Assembly (NCBI RefSeq): GCF_001720395.1
Contig: NZ_MDTU01000001.1
Location: 2,556,509 to 2,620,283 of the forward strand
Length of the DNA stretch: 63,775 bases
Source of the DNA: Piscirickettsia litoralis
GTDB taxonomy: Bacteria > Pseudomonadota > Gammaproteobacteria > Piscirickettsiales > Piscirickettsiaceae
Direction: 5' to 3'
Positions 18,503 through 28,037 of this stretch are shown one piece after another (position 1 is the first letter of the stretch; the number at the start of each line of letters is the position of its first letter). Position numbers and translations under genes: made by a program. Under the pieces are notes generated by a model. That model made no database searches. It was not told where the DNA came from and saw only the letters and a program-made list of their open reading frames with translations.

Positions 18503-18723
18503 CGAGTTATATTTTCTGTTGGTGTTCTTTTTCAATGAACTTTTTTACGGGTTAGTTGCCCAATGGGCCAAGGGATGTGAATATACACTTAACATATTCT
18601 GTAGGTTAATGTAATCTCTTTGTAATTTCACAGTGATATACTGCTCGGTGTTGTTTGTATTGAATGATTTTTATTTTACATTTAAAAATCTAAATTTAGT
18701 GTTCTTGAAGGCATAGTATAGTG
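18503..18723 (+). other. Gap where dxr and rseP are expected
   Basis: These 220 bases between cdsA and the acyltransferase gene hold no coding trace of dxr or rseP that I can see. A small GCCC/GGGC palindrome lies near 18562 without a T run. A GAAGG ribosome-like site is present at 18705. Confidence 0.5.
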
Positions 18724-19599
18724 ATGGCAGAAAAAAATACACTTTCAGATAAACTTGCCTATGGTGGGTTGTTATTTATCGTTGGGTTGACTCGAGTGTT
18801 AGGCGTTCGTGCTACGAGCGCTTTACTTTTCCCCTTATTATACCTTTCGCTGGTTAAAAAACGCTTTGGTTTTATGATGGACAATATTGCCAAGTCGATT
18901 CCCGGAAAATCAGATGATGAGTATAAAGTTATTTTAAAAGGAAGCTTAAAACATACCTTAAAAGTGATGTTGACGAATATCGCTCAGAAAAAGCTTTATT
19001 CAGAGCTCGTCATTGAAAATGAATATTTAATTGATGATATTATAAAAAATGATGAAAAGGGTGCAATGATTGTGGCTGCCCATCATGGTAATTGGGAAGC
19101 GTTATCGGCATTTTTTCGCTCAAAGCCAGAGCTGACGGTGGGAGCGTTTTATAACAAACCTGCGAATAACTATATTGATCGCTTTTTAATTAAGATCAGA
19201 AAAGTAAAACTTTATCCTGCAGGGCAGGGCATAAAGAAAACCTTATTGAAGCAATATAAAACTGCAAAACGCTTATTAACTGTTGTTGTGATTGATCAGC
19301 GACCAAAAAAGCATGGGCTAAAAATCAATTTATTTAACCGAGAAGCTTCGATTTCGCCAGTCGCTGTAAAAATGGCAATGCAGGCGCAAATACCGATTAT
19401 TGTCGTTACAACACCGGTGATTGATGGTAAAACGCATATTTGCTTACAAAAAATAGAGCTTGACCACTATCGAAACCAAGAAGTTGACAAAAATACAACA
19501 GTTAAGGCGGTGCTGCAAAATGTGATGGACCGCTTATCTGCTGCGATTACTTGCCACCCTGAGCAGTGGATGATGTGGTCGCATAATTTTTGGAAATAA
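18724..19599 (+). CDS. LpxL/HtrB-family lipid acyltransferase
   Basis: This 291-residue protein belongs to the bacterial lipid A acyltransferase (LPLAT) family, which transfers acyl chains onto lipid A precursors or other lipids at the inner membrane. The catalytic H-x4-E motif is HHGNWE near residue 115 (VAAHHGNWEAL). A later motif DQRPKKHGLKINLFNREA is typical of the substrate-binding region. The N-terminal hydrophobic segment YGGLLFIVGLTRVLGV could anchor it. Whether it is a true late acyltransferase of lipid A or acts on another lipid cannot be told. The ATG at 18724 follows an in-frame GTG. The gene lies in the segment replacing dxr-rseP. Confidence 0.8.
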   Translation: MAEKNTLSDKLAYGGLLFIVGLTRVLGVRATSALLFPLLYLSLVKKRFGFMMDNIAKSIPGKSDDEYKVILKGSLKHTLKVMLTNIAQKKLYSELVIENEYLIDDIIKNDEKGAMIVAAHHGNWEALSAFFRSKPELTVGAFYNKPANNYIDRFLIKIRKVKLYPAGQGIKKTLLKQYKTAKRLLTVVVIDQRPKKHGLKINLFNREASISPVAVKMAMQAQIPIIVVTTPVIDGKTHICLQKIELDHYRNQEVDKNTTVKAVLQNVMDRLSAAITCHPEQWMMWSHNFWK

Positions 19600-19630
19600 T
19601 AAGCTATTTATTTATTGTAAGGAGCGAGAT

Positions 19631-20242
19631 ATGATTCAATATTATCAGGGCTTGGATATTGTTGAATTATTGCCGAAATTGCATCGCTGCTGTGGTGAGT
19701 TTTTAAAAGGTTTTCCCTACTGGTATGCACCTTTTGAAGACCAAAAAATTAACCCCTCTGATACGATGTATGTTAATGATTATCGAAGTCTAGTGATTAT
19801 ACATCGTTGCGATAACTCTGGTGAAATAAATCTTGTTGCTGCGGGATTACCTTTAGACTCTAGGTATTTATTGCGAGATTATTTCTCGGCTGATCTAATC
19901 GATCAATTCACAAAAGCAGGTTATTATCCTGATAATATTTGGTATATGGGCTATTTCTTGCCCAATGATAAAGTACAACAAAAAGATCTTATTTTAGATA
20001 TGTATCAGCAATTTAAAACACATGCACTCAGCCTTAATTTTCAGCAGCTTTGTTATGTAGATATTGTAAACCCATTAAAACATGACCACACTGACTGTTC
20101 GCCTGAGCCTTGGGGTGAGGTTATTCCAGGGTTTGTAGATAGCTCGGTGCGGATTAAGGCAAGCTGGCCGACCTATCAACGTGAAGGTCAAATATGTGAA
20201 GTTGAGCATGAGCTTGCATTTTATCTGAAAAGTTGGAATTAA
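19631..20242 (+). CDS. Unknown protein, possibly GNAT-like
   Basis: The 203-residue soluble protein is not recognised with confidence. It is rich in aromatic residues (FPYWYAPFED, WYMGYFLPND) and has a middle strand-helix section, IWYMGYFLPND then KDLILDMYQQFKTHALSLNF, that recalls a GNAT acetyl-CoA-binding region without the usual Q/RxxGxG/A loop. No signal peptide or membrane segment is seen. The ribosome site is AAGGAGC. It follows the lipid acyltransferase gene by 31 bases on the same strand, so the two may be co-expressed. Confidence 0.5.
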   Translation: MIQYYQGLDIVELLPKLHRCCGEFLKGFPYWYAPFEDQKINPSDTMYVNDYRSLVIIHRCDNSGEINLVAAGLPLDSRYLLRDYFSADLIDQFTKAGYYPDNIWYMGYFLPNDKVQQKDLILDMYQQFKTHALSLNFQQLCYVDIVNPLKHDHTDCSPEPWGEVIPGFVDSSVRIKASWPTYQREGQICEVEHELAFYLKSWN

Positions 20243-20657
20243 AGTAATAAGTTAGGTTGGTAAGTTTCGCCGTTTTAGCTTTTTTAACCGAATAATAATA
20301 ACTAAAGCATCTTTGGTGATGTATCCGGTCATGTATCCATTTGCTTTTTGAAGTGTGAAAAGATGCATGATGCGGTGATTGGTTTATTCAGCAATAAATT
20401 CAAGTTTGACAAGGCTATTTAACTGAGCAATCAAATGGATGCGTGATCACCATAGAAATCAATAAAATGCATCACCTTTATTTTATTTGTTCTAAGACTT
20501 AGATTTAAATATCGTTAGAGTACCGATAGTACTATTTAATATTTTCTTAATGTCAAAAGCTGAAAAATTTTAGTGTTATTGTCGTTGTTTTTATATGTTT
20601 ATGGTGATTACATAGACCGTACTGTTGTACTTTGCTGTAGTAAGAGGCTTAGGTTGT
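20243..20657. other. Intergenic region with no recognisable gene
   Basis: About 415 AT-rich bases separate the 203-residue unknown gene from the phosphatase-like gene. I find no open frame with a plausible start, no strong terminator and no tRNA. Short GATGCAT/GATGCGTGATC-like motifs recur near 20363, 20377 and 20435, but they are too degenerate to call a repeat. Confidence 0.5.
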
Positions 20658-21980
20658 ATGGGTAAATATAAAGTTACTGCGCTCACTTGGAATATGGGAA
20701 ATGAAAACGTTGGACCGGATAGTGTTGATACTTTGGTTGAGAGCTTAAAGAGAGACAAATCATCGAGTCCCGATGTTATTTTGGTGAGTACTCAAGAAGC
20801 CAAACGGACATGGGGAAATAGAACACTATCTGACCGTATTGCGAAGAGGATGGCGCACGAAGGCGAAAAATATCAAGTGTTGCATCAAAATGATTTTCGT
20901 GTTGTGACAAAGCCAAAAAATCCATTGACTTATTTTGGTAATATTCCTAGAACTCATCTTGGCATTATTGTAAAGCCGGGTGTTCATGTTTCTATTGACC
21001 ATATTACTCCCCCGGGAACAATACGTGGCAATAACCTTAATAAAGGGGGGTTATATGCAGTTTTAACAATAGGTGATCAGAAAATAGGTGTGATTGGCTG
21101 CCATTTAGATTCTAATGATCAAAAGCAACGGGCGCAGGAGACTAAGCGTTTACTCCAGGGTGTAGACGGGAAAAAACTTGATAATATTATTTTTATGGGA
21201 GATTTAAACGAAAGGCTAAATAGTGAATCATTACAGACAATAGATACTAAACGTAAGCGGGCAGTGCTTAGAAAGGAAGAAGAAAATAAATTGATTGAAA
21301 ATCATGATCCTATCTCAGGAGGGAAAGTGTCTCACTTTAATAAGCATGATATTAAGTTTAATCAGCTAGATAAGTTTACTTATCATGAACGCAAAAGCAA
21401 AGGAGAGATTAAATATAAGCCTAAACGTGGGACAGCTGATGTTGGTGTGCTTGATAATATTGGGCTTAAAAGTAAAGCAAAGACTGTGCAGGGGCTAGGA
21501 TGTCGGGTGATCGATGTTCAGAATAAAGAAGGAAAGCAGGTCAGTGACCATAAACCTGTGATACGACACTTTGAAGTGACTAGCGAAAAAAGTGCAACGC
21601 CAGAATATAAATTAGCTAAGGGAAAAGATTGGGAAGCATTTAAAAAAATTTATAATACCTTATATAAAGCACAAAATTCTTTATTTAAATCTAAGAGTTC
21701 TGATATTAAAGACTTAGATAGGTTAAATAAAAAGCTTAAGCAGCCTGGTATAGATGGCACTCGGACTGGTAAAGCTTATCAGCTTTTACGAAAATATAAT
21801 GGGAATTTAAAAGACATTGGGTTATTAAAAGAAATTTATGGCTATAGTCGCAGTAAGCAAGCAGTAAAAGACCCAATAACTCCTACTTTTAGCGATTCTG
21901 AGATATTTTGTCAGTATGCGCAGAAAAATAGCCATACGCGAACGGCAACGATTGCAAGGGAGCTTGGAATACTCGTTTAG
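20658..21980 (+). CDS. Endonuclease/exonuclease/phosphatase-fold protein, inositol 5-phosphatase-like
   Basis: The 440-residue protein has the fold shared by inositol polyphosphate 5-phosphatases and AP endonucleases. The N-terminus ALTWNMGNEN, the central FMGDLNERLN (near residue 190) and the later SDHKPVIRHF (near residue 298) correspond to the TWNxG, GDxNxR and SDHKPV motifs of 5-phosphatases. A charged, helical C-terminal extension of about 130 residues has no recognised domain. There is no signal peptide. The ATG at 20658 is preferred over 20625. Phosphoinositides are host lipids, so it is a candidate type IV secretion effector; that is inference. A bacterial nuclease or sphingomyelinase-like role is the main alternative. 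Confidence 0.72.
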   Translation: MGKYKVTALTWNMGNENVGPDSVDTLVESLKRDKSSSPDVILVSTQEAKRTWGNRTLSDRIAKRMAHEGEKYQVLHQNDFRVVTKPKNPLTYFGNIPRTHLGIIVKPGVHVSIDHITPPGTIRGNNLNKGGLYAVLTIGDQKIGVIGCHLDSNDQKQRAQETKRLLQGVDGKKLDNIIFMGDLNERLNSESLQTIDTKRKRAVLRKEEENKLIENHDPISGGKVSHFNKHDIKFNQLDKFTYHERKSKGEIKYKPKRGTADVGVLDNIGLKSKAKTVQGLGCRVIDVQNKEGKQVSDHKPVIRHFEVTSEKSATPEYKLAKGKDWEAFKKIYNTLYKAQNSLFKSKSSDIKDLDRLNKKLKQPGIDGTRTGKAYQLLRKYNGNLKDIGLLKEIYGYSRSKQAVKDPITPTFSDSEIFCQYAQKNSHTRTATIARELGILV

Positions 21981-22006
21981 ATTTGTTGAAATTAAAATGT
22001 TTTTAA

Positions 22007-23553
<1,547 letters not shown>

Positions 23554-23554
<1 letters not shown>

Positions 23555-24516
23555 CAAAACGTAAAACCTGTCGGGCAAATTATGGCAGGCAAATATTCTA
23601 TGCCTTGCTGTTCTTGTACAGTTGTTAATTGTGGAGTATCAGCCGTTTGGCTTAAAGCAATAATGCAATCTCCCAAGCCTGAGCCTGAAATTTTAGCCGC
23701 TAATATATTAGGATCATTATTAAGATGATCAATAATATGTTGTAATTTTTCGGTGTTAACACCCAACTTACTCATCAGCTTTTGTTGAGATGTCATGGCT
23801 GTGGCAAGCTCTATCAAGTTGGGCCAGCCTTGCTGGCTGATGAGCGAGTTTAAGCCTTGTTCGCTGCATTGGCCGATTGCTTGATAAATATGATTTAGCT
23901 CATCAGGTTTGTCCTCAAAGTTTTTAGCAACTTGAGCAAGAACGTTTGGCGTGGCTGTTTTATTGCCTGAATAGATTAAATGGATATATGGATAATTTGT
24001 TTTTATCGGGCTCAGTATGAGGGGCTTTGTTTGGTAGTGAACGATACCTCCATAAACACTGGCAGCAACATCAGCGCCTGAACCACGGTTATTTTGGGCA
24101 AGCAGTATGGCATTACGGGCGAGTTTAAATAATAACTCGAGCTTTAGCTCTTGCTCGCTGTAACGCAATAATACACCTAGAGTGGCGACGGTGACCGCGG
24201 CAGAAGAGCCAAAACCGACCGTAGCTTTGAAATCAGCTTGGATATCCAGATTAAAGCCGAATTTTAATGAGTTTTTAATTTGCTGAACCGCTGCGAGGAC
24301 AAAGCGAAATTCAGACTGGTTTTCTAATTGGTCGAGCGTGCTTTGATAATGGCCAAGCTCGGAATTAATAATGATTTGTTGATCATCTCGTGTTTCAAGC
24401 GAGACGGATATACGTTTATCGAGTGCACAAACAAGGGCCGGCTTGCCTGCTAATACGGCGTGCTCGCCGAGTAGAATCGAGCTACCCGGAGCAGAGGCTT
24501 TAATTAAGACAGACAT
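23554..24516 (-). CDS. GHMP kinase, probable phosphomevalonate kinase
   Basis: This 320-residue GHMP-family kinase has the three family motifs: SSILLGEHAVLAGKPAL at the N-terminus, FKATVGFGSSAAVTVATL (ATP-binding loop) and AAKISGSGLGDCI near the C-terminus. GSGADVAASVYGG, with its GxDVA-S-YGG pattern, is closer to phosphomevalonate kinases than to mevalonate kinases. Since the preceding gene already contains a mevalonate-kinase-like domain, I infer that this one phosphorylates phosphomevalonate. The roles could be reversed. It overlaps the fused synthase-kinase gene by 13 bases and mvaD by one. Confidence 0.8.
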
Positions 24517-26711
24517 TCGGCGCCGTGATTGCTAATTTCGATCTGTTCTACTTGATAACCATATTGCTTGGCGATTGTATTGACTGAGTCGTGATCATTG
24601 CTAATAACAAGCACCATGCCTGCTTGATCGCCTTTTATTGTGCCGGCACCGCACACTTTTGCGGCAGCCCCCGCTTCTTCTAGCTCACCGATTAAAGATT
24701 GTACTTTATTAGGGACAATACCAAGCTCACAGAGTAATCTATGATTAGCGCGGATGGAATTTGTGAACTCAGTTTGATCTTGGTTGGTAATCGCTTGCTC
24801 AAATTGGCGGGTAATCACCGCAAATTGTTCGGTTAACGCTGGATTATTTTCAAAATAATGACGTGTAACCTCTACACATTCTCCGGTTGTACTTTGTGGT
24901 GTGCCAGTATTAATGACCATCAAAGGGAACGTTGGCGTGGGAAGCGCTCTCGCTTCACCTTGCTCAAATTGCCGGCAACCACCGTGTAAGCTGATCATCA
25001 CGTCGATACCGCTAGATTGTCCATGTTGCATGTTTTCGGCAGTAAGGCTTAACTCAAATTGCTCTTTATCTGAAACGCTTTGTTTGAAAAAGGTCGACAT
25101 GGCATAGTTCAAGCTAACAATTCCGGCAGCAGAGGATCCCATGCCGCAGCCGATGGGGATATCAGATTCAGTATGAATATTCGCACCATGCGCGAGTTTC
25201 GAGGGCTTGATCATATCGATGCTATGACTAGCCGTGAATTGTAAGAGCTCAAAGGGCTTTTGCAAGACTTCACGAATGCCAAGCTCGCCGTTCATAAAGC
25301 GATGATGGGCGCGCTTAACGCGATGCTTTAACTCGCGTAATTTGTCATAAGTATGCTCGCTTTTGTGCTTTAAGCTTTCAAAGTGAAAACTTAAATCTTG
25401 CTGTTGTTTGCTGACCGTTGTTGTTGTATAGCGGTTGATGGCAATGGCAATGGCCGGTGCGCCGTGCACAACGGCGTGCTCACCGCTTAAGATAAGCTTG
25501 CCTGGAGCACGCACGTGGACTTCTTCAGGGGCTTTATCAGCGGTGGCTTGGTAGATGCGCTTGTGGTTGTTAAAGCCAGAGAGGCGATAGCGTCCTGTAG
25601 TGTGTTCTGGGATAATTAAGCTTGAGCCATCCTTAGGGTAGTTAAAACTATAGAATTTTTCATAATCTGTAATATTAAGTGCAGTGCGGTTAGCAATCAT
25701 CGCCTGATTGTCAGCTGTTTGTAAAACGTTTTGATAGCCTTCTTGGACAATACCACTGAAAAACTCACCAACACAGCCTGAACCATAGCTGTAAAAACCA
25801 AGGCGTTTACCGGTTAAGTCGTCTTTGCTTAAATCCAGCAGTGAAAGTAGGCCGATGTATAAAGATGCGGTATAGCAATTGCCGACTTGCTTACTATAAC
25901 TTAGGCTTGTGCCAATTTCGTCTTCTAGTATCTGCTTAGTGGGTCGAGGTTGCTTATTGAGCATCGCCAGCTTCTGATGGGCTTTTTCGGCGAGTTTGGG
26001 TACCGGAATATGATATAAAAACTGATCATGGTCAGAGTGCTCACGCCCGGTGACTTCTTGGTAACGTTGCCATGATTTTTTCAGTGTTTCTAGGTAGAGT
26101 TCTATTGAGTGCTTGCCTTCGACCAGCGCCTCGTCACGGTAATTTGGTCGCCAAAAATCCATGACATCTTGAGTGTGATAACCGCTGCCAGGCTCGATGC
26201 GAATCAGGCGTGGATTGGTTGAAAGCACCATCGCAATCGCACCGGCACCTTGTGAGGACTCACCCGTGCTACCTAGGCCATAACGGGCAATATCAGCAGC
26301 GATTAATAAGATTTTTTTATTGGGTTGTTGTTGCAGCATCGCTGTTGCCATCTGCAAACCGGCGGTGGCGCTATAACAAGCTTGCTTTAATTCGATAACA
26401 CGGCAAAACTCAGGAAGTTTTAATAGCTGGTGAACATAAATACCAGCGGCTTTCGATTGGTCAATGCCGCTTTCCGTCGCAAATAGCACAGTATCAATGG
26501 TATTGATATCAATATCTCGCAGCGCTTTCTCGGCGGCGTTGGCTGCCATAGTGACGATGCTTTCGTCAGGAGCAGGTACCCCCATTTGGTATTGGCCTAA
26601 GCCAACATGGAGTTTTTTTATCTCTATATTACGAGCATGAGCTAGCTCTTGCATGTCTAAGTAGAAGTTTGGCGTGTAAAAGCCGAGGGTATCGATTCCA
26701 ACCTGTTGCAT
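24504..26711 (-). CDS. Fused HMG-CoA synthase and mevalonate-kinase-like protein
   Basis: One 735-residue reading frame joins two mevalonate enzymes. Residues 1 to about 390 are HMG-CoA synthase: Glu80 (FATESGID), Cys112 (KQACYSATAG) and His234 (FLYHIPVPK) match the catalytic E79, C111 and H233 of the Staphylococcus enzyme almost number for number. After a short linker, about 400-735 form a GHMP kinase with APGKLILSGEHAVVHG, IPIGCGMGSSAAGIV and SSGIDVMISLHGG (predicted catalytic Asp570), most like mevalonate kinase. No stop, restart or frame problem lies between the parts. The ATG at 26711 is preferred over a GTG 12 bases upstream by alignment. It starts one base after the mvaA stop. The two enzymes are not consecutive; HMG-CoA reductase, the upstream gene, acts between them. 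Confidence 0.9.
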   Translation of the reverse strand: MQQVGIDTLGFYTPNFYLDMQELAHARNIEIKKLHVGLGQYQMGVPAPDESIVTMAANAAEKALRDIDINTIDTVLFATESGIDQSKAAGIYVHQLLKLPEFCRVIELKQACYSATAGLQMATAMLQQQPNKKILLIAADIARYGLGSTGESSQGAGAIAMVLSTNPRLIRIEPGSGYHTQDVMDFWRPNYRDEALVEGKHSIELYLETLKKSWQRYQEVTGREHSDHDQFLYHIPVPKLAEKAHQKLAMLNKQPRPTKQILEDEIGTSLSYSKQVGNCYTASLYIGLLSLLDLSKDDLTGKRLGFYSYGSGCVGEFFSGIVQEGYQNVLQTADNQAMIANRTALNITDYEKFYSFNYPKDGSSLIIPEHTTGRYRLSGFNNHKRIYQATADKAPEEVHVRAPGKLILSGEHAVVHGAPAIAIAINRYTTTTVSKQQQDLSFHFESLKHKSEHTYDKLRELKHRVKRAHHRFMNGELGIREVLQKPFELLQFTASHSIDMIKPSKLAHGANIHTESDIPIGCGMGSSAAGIVSLNYAMSTFFKQSVSDKEQFELSLTAENMQHGQSSGIDVMISLHGGCRQFEQGEARALPTPTFPLMVINTGTPQSTTGECVEVTRHYFENNPALTEQFAVITRQFEQAITNQDQTEFTNSIRANHRLLCELGIVPNKVQSLIGELEEAGAAAKVCGAGTIKGDQAGMVLVISNDHDSVNTIAKQYGYQVEQIEISNHGAECLS

Positions 26712-26712
26712 G

Positions 26713-27771
26713 TTAGTTTCCACTCATAGTATGACGATTGTCACGTTCGAAGACGACATGACTATGCATTAGCTCGCCTGGGTTGGTCAGTGCTGCCATC
26801 AGTGATAATTCTCCACACAGCACCGTTGCGCCAATGATCATGGCAAGGCGACGGCGATTGACTCCTGCTTCGGCCTCAGAATCATTACAGCCTAAAGCAT
26901 TGAGGTTATCCGTGACGAACTCATGGTGTTTACCATTGCCAACGGTGCCGACAATAATATTCGGTAAGTTCACGGAAAAGTGCAAAGCGCCATCGGCGAG
27001 GACATCAACATGCGTTAAGCCTTGAGAACCTTCGACGATGTTAGCAGCATCTTGGCCTGTCGCCAGATAAGTTGCTAGCAGCATATTAGCAAAGTGGGCA
27101 TTAGCAGACAGTAAACCACCGGAGACGATGCTGCCGGTTAAATTCTTTTTCATGTGTAATTCACGAACAAGCTCGGGTGTTGTACGTAAGTGTTTTTGGC
27201 AAATATCACGAGGAATGATTAACTCGCTGACGACATGCAAACCACGCCCTAATAGCCCATTGACTGCAGAGACTTTTTTATCGGTACACCAGTTGCTAGA
27301 TACGGAAACATAACGTAGTTTTTGGTATTCTTTTAAGAGCCATTGCATAAGAGCATCGGCAGATTTGGTCACCATGTTATGGCCAGAAGCATCGCCTGGA
27401 CGAATTGATAAGCGTATATAAAGTATATTACCGACTAAGCGAGTATTTAGCTCATCGAATTTAGCAAAACGGCTAGAGCCTTGAACGACAGCAGCAATCT
27501 CTTCTTGACGTTCTTTAAGGCTTGCTATTACCTCATAGCCATAGCGGCTGGTTGGTGCCTCGACCGCAATTGCGCGCGCCATATTATCGCTTAAGATCAT
27601 CGTGTCGATGCCACCACAAAGGCGTGAGAGCTTGGCACCACGGGCGGTGGACGGCCAAAGGGTGGTTTCAAACGTAGCCATAGGCACACGAACTTCGGTG
27701 TTTAGTTCTGAACCTTTTATTAAAATTGGGCCGATATGCTTCATCGGCACAGCTGCAAACTGCTTGGTCAC
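26713..27771 (-). CDS. mvaA: Hydroxymethylglutaryl-CoA reductase, class I-like
   Basis: This enzyme reduces HMG-CoA to mevalonate. The catalytic motifs are class I-like, as in archaea and eukaryotes: IRPGDASGHNM, SSNWCTDKKVSAVNG (active-site lysine), the NADPH-binding VGTVGNG and the C-terminal HSHVVFERD region with the catalytic histidine nearby. The 352 residues have no membrane anchor, unlike the eukaryotic enzyme. The GTG at 27771 follows an AGG; the ATG ten codons in is another option. It appears to be the first gene of the operon mvaA, synthase-kinase fusion, second kinase, mvaD, idi. Confidence 0.92.
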   Translation of the reverse strand: MTKQFAAVPMKHIGPILIKGSELNTEVRVPMATFETTLWPSTARGAKLSRLCGGIDTMILSDNMARAIAVEAPTSRYGYEVIASLKERQEEIAAVVQGSSRFAKFDELNTRLVGNILYIRLSIRPGDASGHNMVTKSADALMQWLLKEYQKLRYVSVSSNWCTDKKVSAVNGLLGRGLHVVSELIIPRDICQKHLRTTPELVRELHMKKNLTGSIVSGGLLSANAHFANMLLATYLATGQDAANIVEGSQGLTHVDVLADGALHFSVNLPNIIVGTVGNGKHHEFVTDNLNALGCNDSEAEAGVNRRRLAMIIGATVLCGELSLMAALTNPGELMHSHVVFERDNRHTMSGN

Positions 27772-27929
27772 TTTGGCTTACCTACGTATGATCGTATAAA
27801 ATTGGAGTACATCAAGAGAAGTATTATCTTAGAAAGCACACTCAAATGCAATCGATGTAAAGATTGCTTATCAATACCTTAAGTATTGAAGTGAGAAACG
27901 TTGGTTTTATAACTGGGTGAGGGGATACT

Positions 27930-27957
27930 TTGTCTTGGCGGTGTAATTTGCTATGAT
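27930..27957 (+). promoter_or_regulatory. Candidate bamA promoter
   Basis: TTGTCT (27930-27935) and TATGAT (27952-27957) are 16 bases apart, and a TG at 27949-27950 makes an extended -10 (TGCTATGAT). The predicted start near 27964 leaves a leader of about 75 bases. It drives genes divergent from the mevalonate operon. No clear sigma-E element was seen. Confidence 0.55.
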
Positions 27958-28037
27958 GGGTGCGTTTTACAAGAAATTCAATAAATAAAGCGCTGTAAGA
28001 GCCAATAAGGTCAAGAGATAAAAGCGAGCCAAATACA

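Noticed and set aside
18503-18720. Degraded dxr or rseP remains after cdsA
   Set aside because: No frame shows the HExxH of RseP or the NADPH and substrate motifs of Dxr.
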